64,000 bases of DNA from Omphalotus guepiniiformis (taxonomy: Eukaryota; Basidiomycota; Agaricomycetes; Agaricales; Omphalotaceae). Of the stretch, positions 11,540 through 23,334 are shown in pieces. The position numbers and the translations under genes are program-made. The stretch is taken from the NCBI GenBank assembly GCA_028554645.1, contig JAQOOI010000070.1, positions 1,178,001 to 1,242,000 on the forward strand, read 5' to 3'. The notes under the pieces are model-generated. The model had not been told where the DNA came from. It saw only the letters and a program-made list of their open reading frames with translations, and made no database searches. The first letter of the stretch is position 1. Every line of letters begins with the position of its first letter.

Positions 11540-14500
11540 GACGGATGGTGGTGGTGGTATGGGTAAGAGTTAGTGTTCGGGTAATTTAATTGAATCTGTT
11601 TCTCTTTTTGGGACTAGTCCCTGGATCCACTGCCACCGTCCCGTCTAGGCCGCGCAGTTTCTCCCCTTGAATGTGAAAAGTGTTCGCTATTTTCTGTGCT
11701 CAATTGAACTGAATCGTGTCATTTCATAGCATTTTTTGTGTCTGAAGGGTGTCGAGGATCATCACCAAGCAGTACGATCCACAAGCCGCCTTCGCAGCAC
11801 TAATAATCTCAGATAGAGGATGCCGCGGCATCAGGGAAATTGCCTGCCGCTTGTACCCGTCAACCAACTTCGCCGTTGCTCCTTCCAGAACTTCCACATG
11901 TCTCTGAGCGCGCAGGCGGGAGGTCTTTCCTCCTTTCAGCTTGAAATGGCCCCGTTGTACAATCCTTTTCATTTCGTTTGAGGTCTTTCTTCGAACCGTT
12001 AATCTCCAGGTGAGCTTCTCACAGCGTCCAGTGGCGTTTAATTTAGCTGCTGAGCCACAAACGCAAGTCGCTGAAGCATTCCATTTAGAGCGATTTTCGT
12101 CATATCAAAGTTTCGCCCCGATTCACAGAGGTCTTCAGCACTTCTGATCCTGAGTAATCTTCCTCTTTCTGCAAGTATCATCAAATTTCGAACGTTTTGA
12201 TCATGATCAAGAACCAATTACAATGACCCCACCTCCCGTGGCTTATCGTAACCTATAATTTCCTTTATCCCCATTTCGAAAATGTGTTGCTAAAACCTCC
12301 GTCAGACTATTTCGATCTCATTGCTCCTGTCGCTTAGAGTAAGTATCATGATCTATCATCTCCTTAGTTGCCCTGCTCCCTGACCTTTCATCTGAGGCTG
12401 ACTTGAAACCATTCGAAAAATGACTTTCTTCGCGTCATGCCTCCCCACGTGAGTTCCCTAGTTCTACCCTCCTCCCGAACGATTTTACGTCCCTCTTGTG
12501 AACCACCCTAATCTAGCATCTACAGTGGATAGCCCTGGGCCCATCACATACTTATTACCGTTCACAGTTGCCTAATTACGGCAGCCCCAACTGACCCAGT
12601 ACGAGAGAACCCAAGTCATTCCCTGTGGAAAGGTGTTGACTTATCATTTTAGGTTTGCGCAAGGTCCCAAGGTCCCCGTTCATCTGACTCGGCATTTCTG
12701 TTGCGTTGTCTCCTGTTGTCTCTCACCCCTTACCGTAAGTTGCTTTCAAAGTCATGCAGCTCTTCGCTATATTTTCACACAGCCTTGGTTGACAGTCAAG
12801 CTGCCCGTGCTGGCACATTGCAGGAGGTGCGCGCTCATTTTGCTACAATACGACAGCACTAGTTGTGGAATCATCGCTGCTCTCTCCAGACAGCATATTC
12901 ACGTTCCGCAAAATTGAGCCTGACTTCTTGTTCACAGGACTTCCTTCAGCTGATTGCGGCAATAGACTCCAAGACGCCATCAGTCTAGCTTTCAAGAATA
13001 TATGCTGGCTATCACCAGCATAGGCAAAACTTAAAAAAAGTGCGACTTATGGATGGACACGTAACCTCCACCCCCTCACCTATGTCTAGGCTCAGCCTAC
13101 GGATTTATCCTGCAAAATAACACCCTGATTCTTGTACCAAACGACTGTCAACCAATGAATCATTTACTTGAATAAGGACATTTCTATCAAAATATATATG
13201 TACACACGCTTCGCAGCATCACATCTCTCTCACATGCCATGTATGCTCTTTTTGCTTGATACTTTTTATCCTCGGATTAATCAAGATCGACAGCGTATCT
13301 GTCAACATGAATCAATATCCCGCCCTGGTCTGTTTCTGTCGTGCACTTGGTCGGCAGCAATTCGTCCCCTTCGATTCGGAACTTCCTGCTTCTTCGAGTC
13401 TTGTCTAGTCTAAGAGTTGCTGGATAGTCTCTACTACAAAGTATGCGTTTCATCTCTGCCTCGAGATTTGTTTCCAATCTCGAGGGGAGTATCTGACAAG
13501 TCGGTACCGGAATGTCCGCCATAGTGAACAAAACGATACCCGCGGTCCCTCGGTTTTTCAAAGTATCAAGAACACAAAATCTCGCGATTTTCTAGCCGAG
13601 AACTGCAAACTGAATTGACCATAGTCCTGGCTTCTCAGTTTTGTCGTCATCATCTCGCGCTCACTCCGGTTCCATGAGCGTGCGTGTATTTAGTTCAAAT
13701 ACTCCGCTGGTCTGAATATACGGCTGAGATACACCGCTATTCAGTTGAAGATCTGGACCATTGGTTTCTGATCGCCACTCTGCTCTATTGTTTTCAGAGC
13801 CCTTATCCCTAGTACGATGCTTCCCGAGTCACTTTTTCCTGAGCCCTCCAATCGATTCGCGGCAAAGCTGTCAATAAGTGTCGTAAGTACAAATGGCTTT
13901 CTCACTCATTGTAGTCTTTCATCCTTGGGTTTGTGCCAGCGCTTTTCTCTGACGGCCCATGAATCATGATGTGTCGCGACCTAACAGCTTTTTATCTGTA
14001 GTATGTTGTTCCAGGTGAGCAGTGTTTCTCACCGCTGTCAAAGTTCTCCATTCCCGCTGTCATTACATGGCCACACGCGTAGTGTGCAATTCGGCGTTGC
14101 GCTAACTGCTCACAGACCTTGTAGTGTTTCATTTCATTAGACATGCTTTAGGCAATGACATGGCGTTCAGTGTTATTGAGTCAACACATTCATTAATCTT
14201 ACTGACTAACTCCAATGAACACCGACAATTACATTTGGGTATATAGTACATCTATGATCTTTTGACGGTCTGTTATGGGGTTACTGACCGCCTTAATTTT
14301 GAAGGACCGGGAGCGGCCCCATCCTTATAAAGCATATGGCATATTACACATATACATATGCGCATTATATATGTATCTCCTTCAATTTTACTCGTGTTCC
14401 GGCGCAGCGTGCTTGGCGGGAGTTTGTTGTACTACGGGTCCGTACTGTACCTAAGTGGTTGGTTGAGTGCGGCGGTGCGTCAGCATCCATGACGACTTCC

Positions 14501-16901
14501 AATGTTGAGATTGAGATACATTGGCAACTGGCTCACGACCTGTATACCAGCAATGCTTCTTTCATATCAACAAGATATATCTCAAAGCTCTAGGGCCACT
14601 TATTCAGCCTACCATAGGAACTGAGAAGTTCTTGGTGGAACATTTTATGAACAGACCCTCAAGTGATACTGAAAGGTGAACGGTCAGGAGGCTCTCGCTG
14701 GGCTAGTAACCCTCAAGGGCATGAGGTGGTAACCTCACGCTGTAAATGTGTTGTTCAGTCACTCCTTCAACACCGCACTTTCAAAAGATATGATTGGCTC
14801 GGTGCGTATACAACTACCACTTCATTTCTTCTCTCTGAAACAATCCATAGTTCTCGGTTCATTTCGCTCTCAAGGAAGCCTTCACATTCATCTTCCCGCG
14901 AGTTTTGATCTTCTAGGACCTTAGGTAGTTACATGGGACACTAAGAACCACCCACCTGGCACCTGGTATCAAGCTCTTTCTCTCTTCTTCGAATCCGTGA
15001 GCTTTCATTCAGGAAGTTCTCCGTATTTGATGCAATCACTTCCGAGCAACCGAGTGGCTCCTGTTCCTACTTAGTTAAACTCAAGGGCCCGAAGCACTGC
15101 GACTTCTCCAAGCAGATGTACTCGTGCCGGCGGTACTTTCGCTTAGGTATTATGGCTCCTCATTGTAAGCCAGGGTCCTCCACGGGCGTTGTGGTGCCCG
15201 GTATGTTACGCCGAATACCTACAGGTTGCTTGGGATGAACAGAAAGCTAGTGAGTATTTGACTCAATACAGAACCGCGTATTTGGCCGGTATGCATTCTT
15301 GAGCAACTCACCGCTCGAATAGCTTCCCATATTACTAGACTGTGTAACGTAATGAGTTGACCTTGCCAGAACCCTGGTGTTGGATTTGACCCATTTATCT
15401 TGGTCAAGATTGGACTCCCGTCCATCGGGTGAAAGATTCGAGATGCGAAACTATCGTGATCGCCGTAATGCACGCTTGCAATCATAATCACCTAAAAGAA
15501 TGAGGGACAATGTATTGAACGTATCCTCGTGAGCTGAAGGAGAAGAGCAAGGGAGTTTACTGGAGGTCAGGAAATTCAATTGAAGGTGCCAGTGCCAGGG
15601 TGTCGCAACGTTGAATACTGATCCTTTCAAAGCAAGCACTGGGTATCAGAGCCCCTTCTCAACGTGAAAACTCACTATCAACACATTGTTGATGGGACAA
15701 ATCACTGTGCAGAATGTAAAAGGGAAGACAACGTGTTGAGGGGAAGGACCGCTCGAATGGAATATGCAAATGGACTGAAGTTCCCGGCCGAGAAGCATAA
15801 GGTGGCGTTGAGTCAACCCCACAAAACGCTTCGCACATATAAGCGAGTTTTACGAGCAGAGGTCTGCCTAGAGGAGACTACTTCGCACAATATCAATGTG
15901 CAGTGCATGATACATGGGAAGTTCTTACCATGACAGCAACTAATCTCAAGGAGCAAAGCTGTTCAACAATCCCAGATGATACTACGTTGTAGCGAGAGAC
16001 GTCATGTCGCTGTAAACAGCCAATGTCATGGATGGATCATGGGTCCGTACACCACGTCCGAGTCGGGAAACCCTCCCTTCTTTCATTTGAGATCGACCTT
16101 GATAAAAACCTGTGCTAGAACATTGAATAGAATATCATGGAGTAACAAGAAAAGAAGGCTTGGTTCATCTCAAATCTGGATGATAAGATTCACCCAGGCC
16201 CCGGGCTAGCGGGTGGTGCAATTGGGTGCAGGTCAATGTTTATTCGTTATTCTCGTCAGCGCAAAGATGGAAACACTGGTCAACTCAATAGAAAACACTC
16301 GAGGACGTTGGCTTCAGAAAGCTATATCGCGGCAAAAACGTTGTGGTAGTAGGCCGACATACGGGATCACATGGACCTAGAACCCGCAGGGACGGAAGAG
16401 CCCACCAGATTCGTAGACAAGGGCTATTTTGCTATCGGAGAATTACGCGAAATATCTCGTCGTGGGTGCTTTAGATCGTAGAAACTACCGCGTCAGCGGA
16501 AACGTGCGAGCACTCAGCAGATCACAAATAAAGGGGCAACTTGGTCCAGAGGTCCTCACGCATTTGGATAGCAAGGCCACAGATTGATAAGAAACACCCG
16601 AGAGAGTAACTAGCGATCGATGCATGCGTTGCAGGCGCTTTCAGATTTCATCCAAGGTAGCTTTGCGGAACGAATGGGAAACAATTGTTGCAGAGCCTGA
16701 CACGAAATCCTTTGGCAAAGAAATTGATGCCTCACTGTATTATTGAGTAGTGGAACCTAATATAAATACTCTGCAATTCAGATGCGTTGCTATTGTATCA
16801 GAAGCAAAACCAATGAATCATAAAGCAAAGCTTACCTGCAAAGTACGCATAAGGCTGTCCGTTGTTATTATCGATATTGATTAGCGCTTCTCCTCGAAGG
16901 T
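11540..16901. other. 5.4-kb gene-poor block
   Basis: No gene with a recognisable family was found. Short ORFs occur but lack motifs and consistent splicing. A possible exon pair on the minus strand at about 15313-15640 is listed separately. No terminal inverted repeats, reverse transcriptase or transposase motifs were recognised. It may be old transposon debris or an unannotated noncoding transcript region. Confidence 0.5.
15313..15640 (-). other. Coding-like exon pair, unrecognised
   Basis: On the minus strand an ATG near 15637 opens a short exon (MLALKGSVFN). A second open segment of about 60 residues, bounded by a TTTTAG acceptor near 15492 and a GTGAGT donor near 15313, reads HYGDHDSFASRIF and NPTPGFWQGQLITLHS. 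The composition looks protein-like. No continuing exons or family were recognised, so this may be a relic. Confidence 0.2.
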
Positions 16902-18741
16902 CTACTCATCCTGCACCCTCGATTTTGCTTCTAGGACGTAGTGCTGCATTAATCCGACTACCTTCTGCAAGTTCTGGCTATACTTTGCCGAAATAGGAAC
17001 CAGATCTAATTGGCGACATTCGCCATGCTCGTCTGGAATGGACAACTCCTTTTCGATAAAATCGTTCAGTTGCTGAAGTTTGGCCCTCGCTTCCTCAACA
17101 GAAGCAGGATTGCCATCGCTTGCCAGCAGGTCAGCTTTATTGGCTATGACCATTCGGGCCTTGCTGCTCATGCCAGGCTGATATTGCTCAAGCTCGTCCC
17201 TCAGTATGGCAAGCTGCTCCCAAGGTGCAGGAACGGAGAAATCCACGACGTAGACCAAAGCGAGAGAACGTTCCATCGAGCGTAGGAAAGAATGTCCAAG
17301 ACCGACGTTCTCTGAAGCTTGGGATATCAGACCAGGGTTGTCTGCAATGGTAAACCGAAAACGTTCGACGACATCGAAACGATGGCCCGCTCCGTACTCT
17401 CGTATAGCGGAGTCCGCGGTATTCTGTTGGTTGCGAGTGAACGCGTCGGCATATTCTCCTCGCTCCATTTTTTCACGCATTTGTTGTTCCTCCACTGACG
17501 TCTCTTCATGAACCATTCCGGCTTCAAGACCACCCTCAAAGGTGCCGTCTTCAGCTACGCGAACGACACCGACGACTGGGTTGAGAGTCGTGAAAGCATA
17601 GCCAGCAACTTCAGTTTTTGCCCTTCCACCTGTCAGGGCGCGGAGAAGCGTGCTCTTGCCAGCATTTGGTATACCCACTAAACCTATATCTGCTAGCAGC
17701 TTGAGCTCTAACGAAAGCGTAATTCGTTCGCCTTCATGACCTCTAGTGGCAAACTTTGGTGACCGATTCACTGGAGAAAGGAAGTGTGGATTGCCGAGGC
17801 CTCCAAGGCCACCAGAGGCGATAAGATGGCCCAGAGTTTCTTTTCGAGGAAGTCCAAGGGGAGCATTTGGATCAGCTTCAGCTACTTCCTCCTTGTCCAA
17901 GTCCAAATATATTGGTTCTTGGAGCTGCTTTTTTCGCCTTGCGTATCTCCGCTCCCTTTCTTGTTTGTACAAAATTTGTTCAGCCTCCTTAAACGAGTCC
18001 CTCTCTACATTCGACTCGCTGTATCGTGGGTAATGCACCCAACGGTTGTCCCGCATTTTCGCCTGCTTCTCCGCGGCATCGAGCCCTTCCAGAGCCTCCG
18101 CTTCCGCTTCCCACTCATCCTTCGCACGTCGAGGGTCATTTGGAGGTAGTTCACGTACTATCGTGCCCAGAGGAACGCGAACTATCAACGGCGCGCCGTT
18201 TTTGCCATTCTGCCAGGTACCTTGGCCATTGCCTCCACGTTCGCCACGTACGCGTTTCGCAACAGAGGCAAGTGAAGACAATTCTGGAGTTGGAAGAATA
18301 TACACATCACCACCTCTGCCACCGTTTCCCCCCGATGGTGGACCAAATGGGAGAAATTTCTCGCGATGAAATGCAGCACAACCATCACCGCCTTTTCCTA
18401 CTGAAGAGGTGAAAATTTGAGTAGAATCAGCAGAGTGGCGACACACCTCCTCGAACACTGATAATTAGATGATCCAGGAAACTTTGACCCTGAGAGACTC
18501 TGAGTGAAAGCAAATAAAATATAGAGAGCTTCAGGCGCACCCCTTGTCTGCGCTTCCATTCCGTTTTGCGTTTTCGTTTATATGTTTCATAGTCCTCCGA
18601 ATCAATATCATCAACGCGAGATATAGCACTCTGGGATGCGGAGGAGGTAATAAAACGCGAGATACCACGGCGACATAAGCAAGCTGCTGAGGGAATGAGG
18701 TCAAGGTGACCGAGCATGCTACATTGCGAAATTGTCGCCAC
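16902..18741 (-). CDS. MTG2: Obg-family GTPase, mitochondrial (MTG2-like)
   Basis: Three exons: 18741-18541, 18489-18447 and 18400-16902, giving 580 residues (572 if the Met at 18717 is used). The N-terminus is basic, Arg- and Ser-rich and lacks acidic residues, as in mitochondrial presequences. The Obg domain follows, with the glycine-rich GKGGDGC and GPPSGGNGGRGGDV repeats. The G domain has G1 GIPNAGKS, G3 DNPGL, G4 NKAD and G5 SAK. A long insertion between the Obg fold and G1 (LDKEEVAEAD region), and another between G1 and G3, are charged. Obg GTPases assist large ribosomal subunit assembly; the presequence points to the mitochondrial ribosome. Splice phases are consistent throughout. Confidence 0.93.
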
Positions 18742-19659
18742 GCAATTTCACCTTCCGTGACAGTCACTTGACTCACTCTTTCCCTACTTTTCGTATACGC
18801 ATCGGATACGCCTGGATATGCATACATCCACATTGCCATTGAAGGGACTCATCTTTTGAACCTGGTCTCATTGACTGGCTCCTGAATGAATCATTCTCAA
18901 AATTCAAGGAAGGTATGAGTTATCATTCTGAGAATTCTCGAGACCCTGGCTTTATTCCTTGCGATACTTTGGAAGCTCCATTTCACTCTAGACGAACCTT
19001 TGTCGACGTGAGAGCAATGCGCAAGCAAATCTGGCGTCTTGTGTGTGCAATTCTTTTAGCTCTGGAACCTAGTGTCAGACGAATGTAACGACATGCATAT
19101 TATTAGGTGCAATTGAACTTTGAAGCGCTTCAGAGGTTCTTTTCATTACACGTACACGTCAAGCTTGTTTCAATCTTGGGGCTCATACGTTCAAGCAAGG
19201 AGAGCGAACACGAAAAGAGACAGAAGCATCCGTCTACGATGGCTCAGAGCTGGTTGTTCTTGCGTTGTTGACATTCACGTGTCCCTTCTAGCCGTCGAAA
19301 CCGCGACCATATATATACGAGAATGCCGACCTTGTTTGTCTCCTAAGTTGTGCGCAGGTTGCGCGATTATGCATGCATATGGTTGATTGAAGTGCGGTAC
19401 TGTAGAGCTCCAGTCTTGCCCATGTAAGCAACTCACTGTTTATCTAATGATAACGGTGCGTACTCCCCTGTTCACCCACAATATAGCTGAACCTTCTATA
19501 GAGGTCAGGAGGTTTGATAGCTCCATCCTCACATCAATGCAGTTTCGGTGAGAGTGATTCTTGTCTTTGATATTCAAAATGTAATTGAAGGCACTGCAAG
19601 TTTGACAGTTTCAGGACAGTTTCGACTTTTAACCCCAAGTACGCGGCAGAAACACTGGG
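18742..19659. other. Upstream flank of duplicated GH128 unit
   Basis: No gene recognised. From about 19260 the sequence is alignable to 22340-22800, for example an identical 24-base block at 19348-19371 and 22426-22449. It belongs to the first unit of the tandem duplication. Confidence 0.6.
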
Positions 19660-20224
19660 TGACCTCCCGTGGATTTAGAAAACCTAGATTATTTTTTTAA
19701 ATCCATCAAACGCGGACTTTGAAAAAAGATAGCTCTAGTTTAGAAAACCGTCGACCAGCCGTTGACCAAATGTTTGGTCTAGAATAATCCGGCTGAAAGC
19801 CTGAATAGGAAGTTATTCTTCCCACAAGCCACTAGGTAGGGCGAAGAAGATTGGGCCCACAGAAATGTTTATTCTCTTTTAAAGTTCAATAAGTATGCAC
19901 AGCTGACAATATATCATCCTTTTGAGACGAATACAGCCACTTGCAAGTGACCACTAAGGCTCCCTACGCAAAACTCTAGCTCTGACCCTCGGGGACGAAT
20001 ACAAAAAGGGAAGGTGTATCTCCGAGCGGAGCTTGAAATATGTTTAGAAAGACGATTTTAGTCTGGAAGAGGGGGGGGTACCCTCCTTCCAGATTAAAAT
20101 TTAGAAATGAGTAAAATTACAAACTCCGCTGATGTGAGCTCGTTGGCGAGATTCGGAGACTCGGCTAAGCTCGCTTATATGAGTTTAGAATAGGATTTAG
20201 TTTAGAAATGCCCACGGGAGGTCA
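19660..20224. mobile_element. MITE-like element with 13-bp terminal inverted repeats
   Basis: The ends are TGACCTCCCGTGG at 19660-19672 and its exact inverse at 20212-20224. The 565-bp interior has no coding capacity. It repeats a TTTAGAAA-like word at least six times and holds a hairpin around 20063-20094 (TCTGGAAG against CTTCCAGA, either side of a G run). It sits inside sequence that is continuous in the second duplication unit near 22780-22830. No clear target-site duplication was found, so the superfamily is open. Confidence 0.6.
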
Positions 20225-20931
20225 TCCACTTTAAAGCGTGTGGCTCTGTGTGGCTTCACCGGGACATCACTGTTCTGGAATTAAGCACTGCAAGTTTGAT
20301 GTTGTTGCTGGGATGTACATATGGAAGCTTAGGCCTCAGCTGGCGCCTGCCAAGTTTCGTCTGGACCGCTCTAATAAGCTGCATTCAACTCGCAACGAGG
20401 CTTACCAGGGCTTACCATCCAATGCTTCTTAAGCTTCTTAATTACAAGGCTGGCGGAGAGAAAACGGACAAATAGTAATACTGGAAATTTCCGACCAAAC
20501 CGCGCTGGCACAGGTTGGCGCTCTTGGATGATGTCTATCATCGGTTTCAACTTGATTTCCTTCTTTTCTTTACTTCGAACCGGATTTCCAGATGGCTAGA
20601 GCATATCCAAAACAGCATCAACGTTCTTCTCGACGTTCCGTCAAAACGTGAACTCGTTGAGACGACTCTTGAGAAACAGACAGGGGTAGATGTTTACGTT
20701 CCTTTGTGACATGCCATACTGGAGGGGCAATGTTCCAGGAGGAAGTGCTAATACTTACTTCTGTTTTATACTTTGCTGACTTCTTCATACTTAGCAAAAT
20801 CCTGTTCTCATGACGATAGCACTGCACCATCATCTGTCTAAGTACTGATGAGGGAAACCCGCGTGGCGCTTCTATACGATGCAAATGGGTGTTTTGAGGC
20901 AGTAGAGCGATGAGACCAGGGCCGCGTTCAC

Positions 20932-20938
20932 TATAAAA
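20932..20938 (+). promoter_or_regulatory. TATA box of GH128 gene 1
   Basis: TATAAAA in the context GTTCACTATAAAACGC, 94 bases before the ATG. The same context precedes gene 2. Confidence 0.65.
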
Positions 20939-21031
20939 CGCATGCCTCGATAGGCTGTTCTCCTTATCGTCCCTGGTACGATCTTTGACGAACCCCTCAC
21001 ATTCTTGGATTAGCAAATTCTGCTGGCAGAT

Positions 21032-22127
21032 ATGCTCTCCACACGCACATTCAGCGTCCTCTCCCTGTCATTACTCGCCCTCCTATGCCCAGAAACATAC
21101 GCCGCGCCAACGCAACGTGCCACGAATGCGAAACGCGGAATTGCGTACCCTATGCCAGGCAACAGCGGTGATCTTCAGAAAGCAGCTGGGACTTCCATTT
21201 CGTGGGAGTACGACTGGGCAGTTGCCGCCCCGCAAGGGCTTCCGAAGGGTATCACGCATGTCCCTATGCAATGGGGCAAGGCCAACATTGCGTCTTTCCA
21301 GGATTCGGTGAAGAAATCCGGAGCCAAGGTCGTTCTTGTGCGTTCATTTCATTTTCAATTGTCGAGGAGGTTGTGAACTGATATGGTGCTTGACTCCACT
21401 AGTCCTTCAATGAACCCGAGCGCTCCGACCAAGCAAACCTCAATGCCCAGGATGCCGCTCAATTGTACAAGCAGTACATCCAACCACTATCCAGCTCGGG
21501 CGTGCGTCTCGGTGCACCTGCGGTATCATCCGCTCCCGAAGGCAAGAAATGGTTGCAAGATTTCACTGCTGCATGCTCAGGCTGCAAAATCGATTTCTTG
21601 ACCCTTCATTGGTGAGCTTACGCGCGACTCAGCACCATAAAGACGCGTGATGATAACCTTTCTACAACAGGTATGGACAAGGCTCGCAGTATTTCATCCA
21701 GTATGTTCAGGACATCCACAAAACGTTCCCGAACTATAAGATATGGGTTACCGAGTTTGCGGATACTACTATGAACAACGAGAAGACCGTACGTTTGGAT
21801 TTGTTCTCAAACAACGAGTTTTGACCACTGCCCTACCTCTGTAGCCGTACAGACCTTCATGCAGGACACCACGAAGTGGTTAGACTCGACAGACTACATC
21901 GAGCGATACTCTTGGTTTGATTATGCTGTGAGTCGGAGTTACACTGAATCCGTCATGCTTCTTTCAACTCAGTACATCTCCATTTGCAGAGATCTACACC
22001 CGGTATGCAATCGAGTAAGTCGTTCATTCGCATTATCAGTTCGCGCGCGATATTGACGGAGGTTTCTGTAGACCTTCTCGACGGAAGTGGAAACCTCAAT
22101 GCCTTGGGAAAGGCCTATGTATCATAA
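21032..22127 (+). CDS. Secreted GH128 beta-1,3-glucanase-like protein, copy 1
   Basis: Six exons: 21032-21337, 21403-21611, 21671-21788, 21853-21927, 21992-22016 and 22072-22127, giving 262 residues. A signal peptide (LSLSLLALL core) is followed by a pro-segment ending in Lys-Arg just before GIAYPMPG, as for a Kex2-type cut. The Asl1-like glycosyl hydrolase fold (PF11790) shows SWEYDWA, the acid/base Glu in SFNEPE and the nucleophile Glu in IWVTEFAD. The family cleaves beta-1,3-glucans, in mushrooms often the cell's own wall. Compared with copy 2, the fourth exon starts at a later acceptor, which drops two residues (Val-Gln). The paralog follows 2.3 kb downstream in the same direction. Confidence 0.9.
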
Positions 22128-23253
22128 GGAGAGTTTTAGTGAACGGTGACTTGTACAATGTTTGTGCGATACAATACAATGCTGTATTTCTTGTTCGGCG
22201 GCAGGATCGGACTTCACCGTCAAACGAAGGATGTGGATGTACTTTGACTTTGAATCCATGATTCCATGCGTCACTCAAATTCACAGGATCAAATCATGTC
22301 AACCAGACTACGAAGTCAAAGTGCTCTCTCTTGCGAACTGATTGAGCGTCAACGGGGCATTTACGTGTCTTCTAGCGGTCGAAGACTTTCCCCCTATACA
22401 CCTTCACATGGATCATCCTCCTGAATTGTGCGCAGGTTGCGCGATTATGGTTGGTTCTGGCGATAAAAGTTCAGCAGAGCTCTTGCCCATGTTATGATGT
22501 TATTCGACTCTCTGTTTATCTAATTATAACGCAAGTGTGTTATTTATAATAGTACTACTCCTTTCTCATCACAAAATCTAGTGCTGACAGGTACTGTACT
22601 CGTTAGGAGGTATGGGCCATGGCAGATTGTCAAGCCCACATCAAGAGTTACATACGTTACATGTGAGTCTCGCCTTCGAATAATGTCAGTGAGGCCAGAG
22701 GGTGATTTTTATCTTTGATCTTCAAAGTGTAATTGAAGGTGAACTGCGGTTTTACTTGAGCCCAAGTAGGCCCAAGTACGCGGCATTTTGTAGAGATCAA
22801 ATATTTCAATACGTGTGGGCCTGTGTGGGCCAGGGTGGCCAACCGCCAACGTGTGTATCACTCTGGTTTGAGCAATCACCGGCACTGCCACGTTTAATGT
22901 TGGATGTATCCTTGTACATCCTACTAGTATTTCTTTGTGGCATACAATGCCGGAAGAGTATCAACATGTTCCAGTAAGTGTGGTTTAACAAACTCCTGAT
23001 TTTTTAGCTTAACGCTCTCCCCTTTCTTAGCACGCCTCGCTTTACGAATGGGGCGGAGGTCGCTCATTTAAGCGAGCGAAATACGTTTTCTGAAGTCTCG
23101 CTGCGCGACTCGTTGTTTGTTCTCATGGCGATTGGATAGTGAAAATGATTTCTACTGATGTAACCCGCGTGGCGCCTCTACTTATACGATGCAAATGGGT
23201 TTTGTTGGTGGCAGCTGAGTGACGAGTCTAGGACTGTCTAGGACCGCGTTCAC
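22128..23253. other. Spacer between GH128 copies
   Basis: This is the upstream half of duplication unit 2, alignable to 19260-20930 but without the MITE-like insertion. No gene seen. Confidence 0.6.
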
Positions 23254-23260
23254 TATAAAA
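23254..23260 (+). promoter_or_regulatory. TATA box of GH128 gene 2
   Basis: TATAAAA in the same 16-base context as gene 1, 75 bases before the ATG. Confidence 0.65.
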
Positions 23261-23334
23261 CGCTGGCCTTCTCGTTCCCGGTCAAAGTACAAACTGTGCT
23301 CCCTTGTTCGGATCAGCAGATTTAGCTAGCAGAA

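Larger units (their letters stand above)
19260..22330. repeat. Tandem duplication unit 1 (with GH128 gene 1)
   Basis: Unit 1 carries an upstream noncoding block, a MITE-like insertion and GH128 gene 1. The upstream block and the gene are both matched in unit 2 (about 22340-24700) in the same order and orientation. Boundaries are approximate. Confidence 0.7.

Noticed and set aside
12597..12607. CAGTACGAGAG resembles the sarcin-ricin loop of large-subunit rRNA
   Set aside because: Only 11 bases match and the next base of the rRNA consensus is missing. Flanking sequence shows no rRNA similarity.
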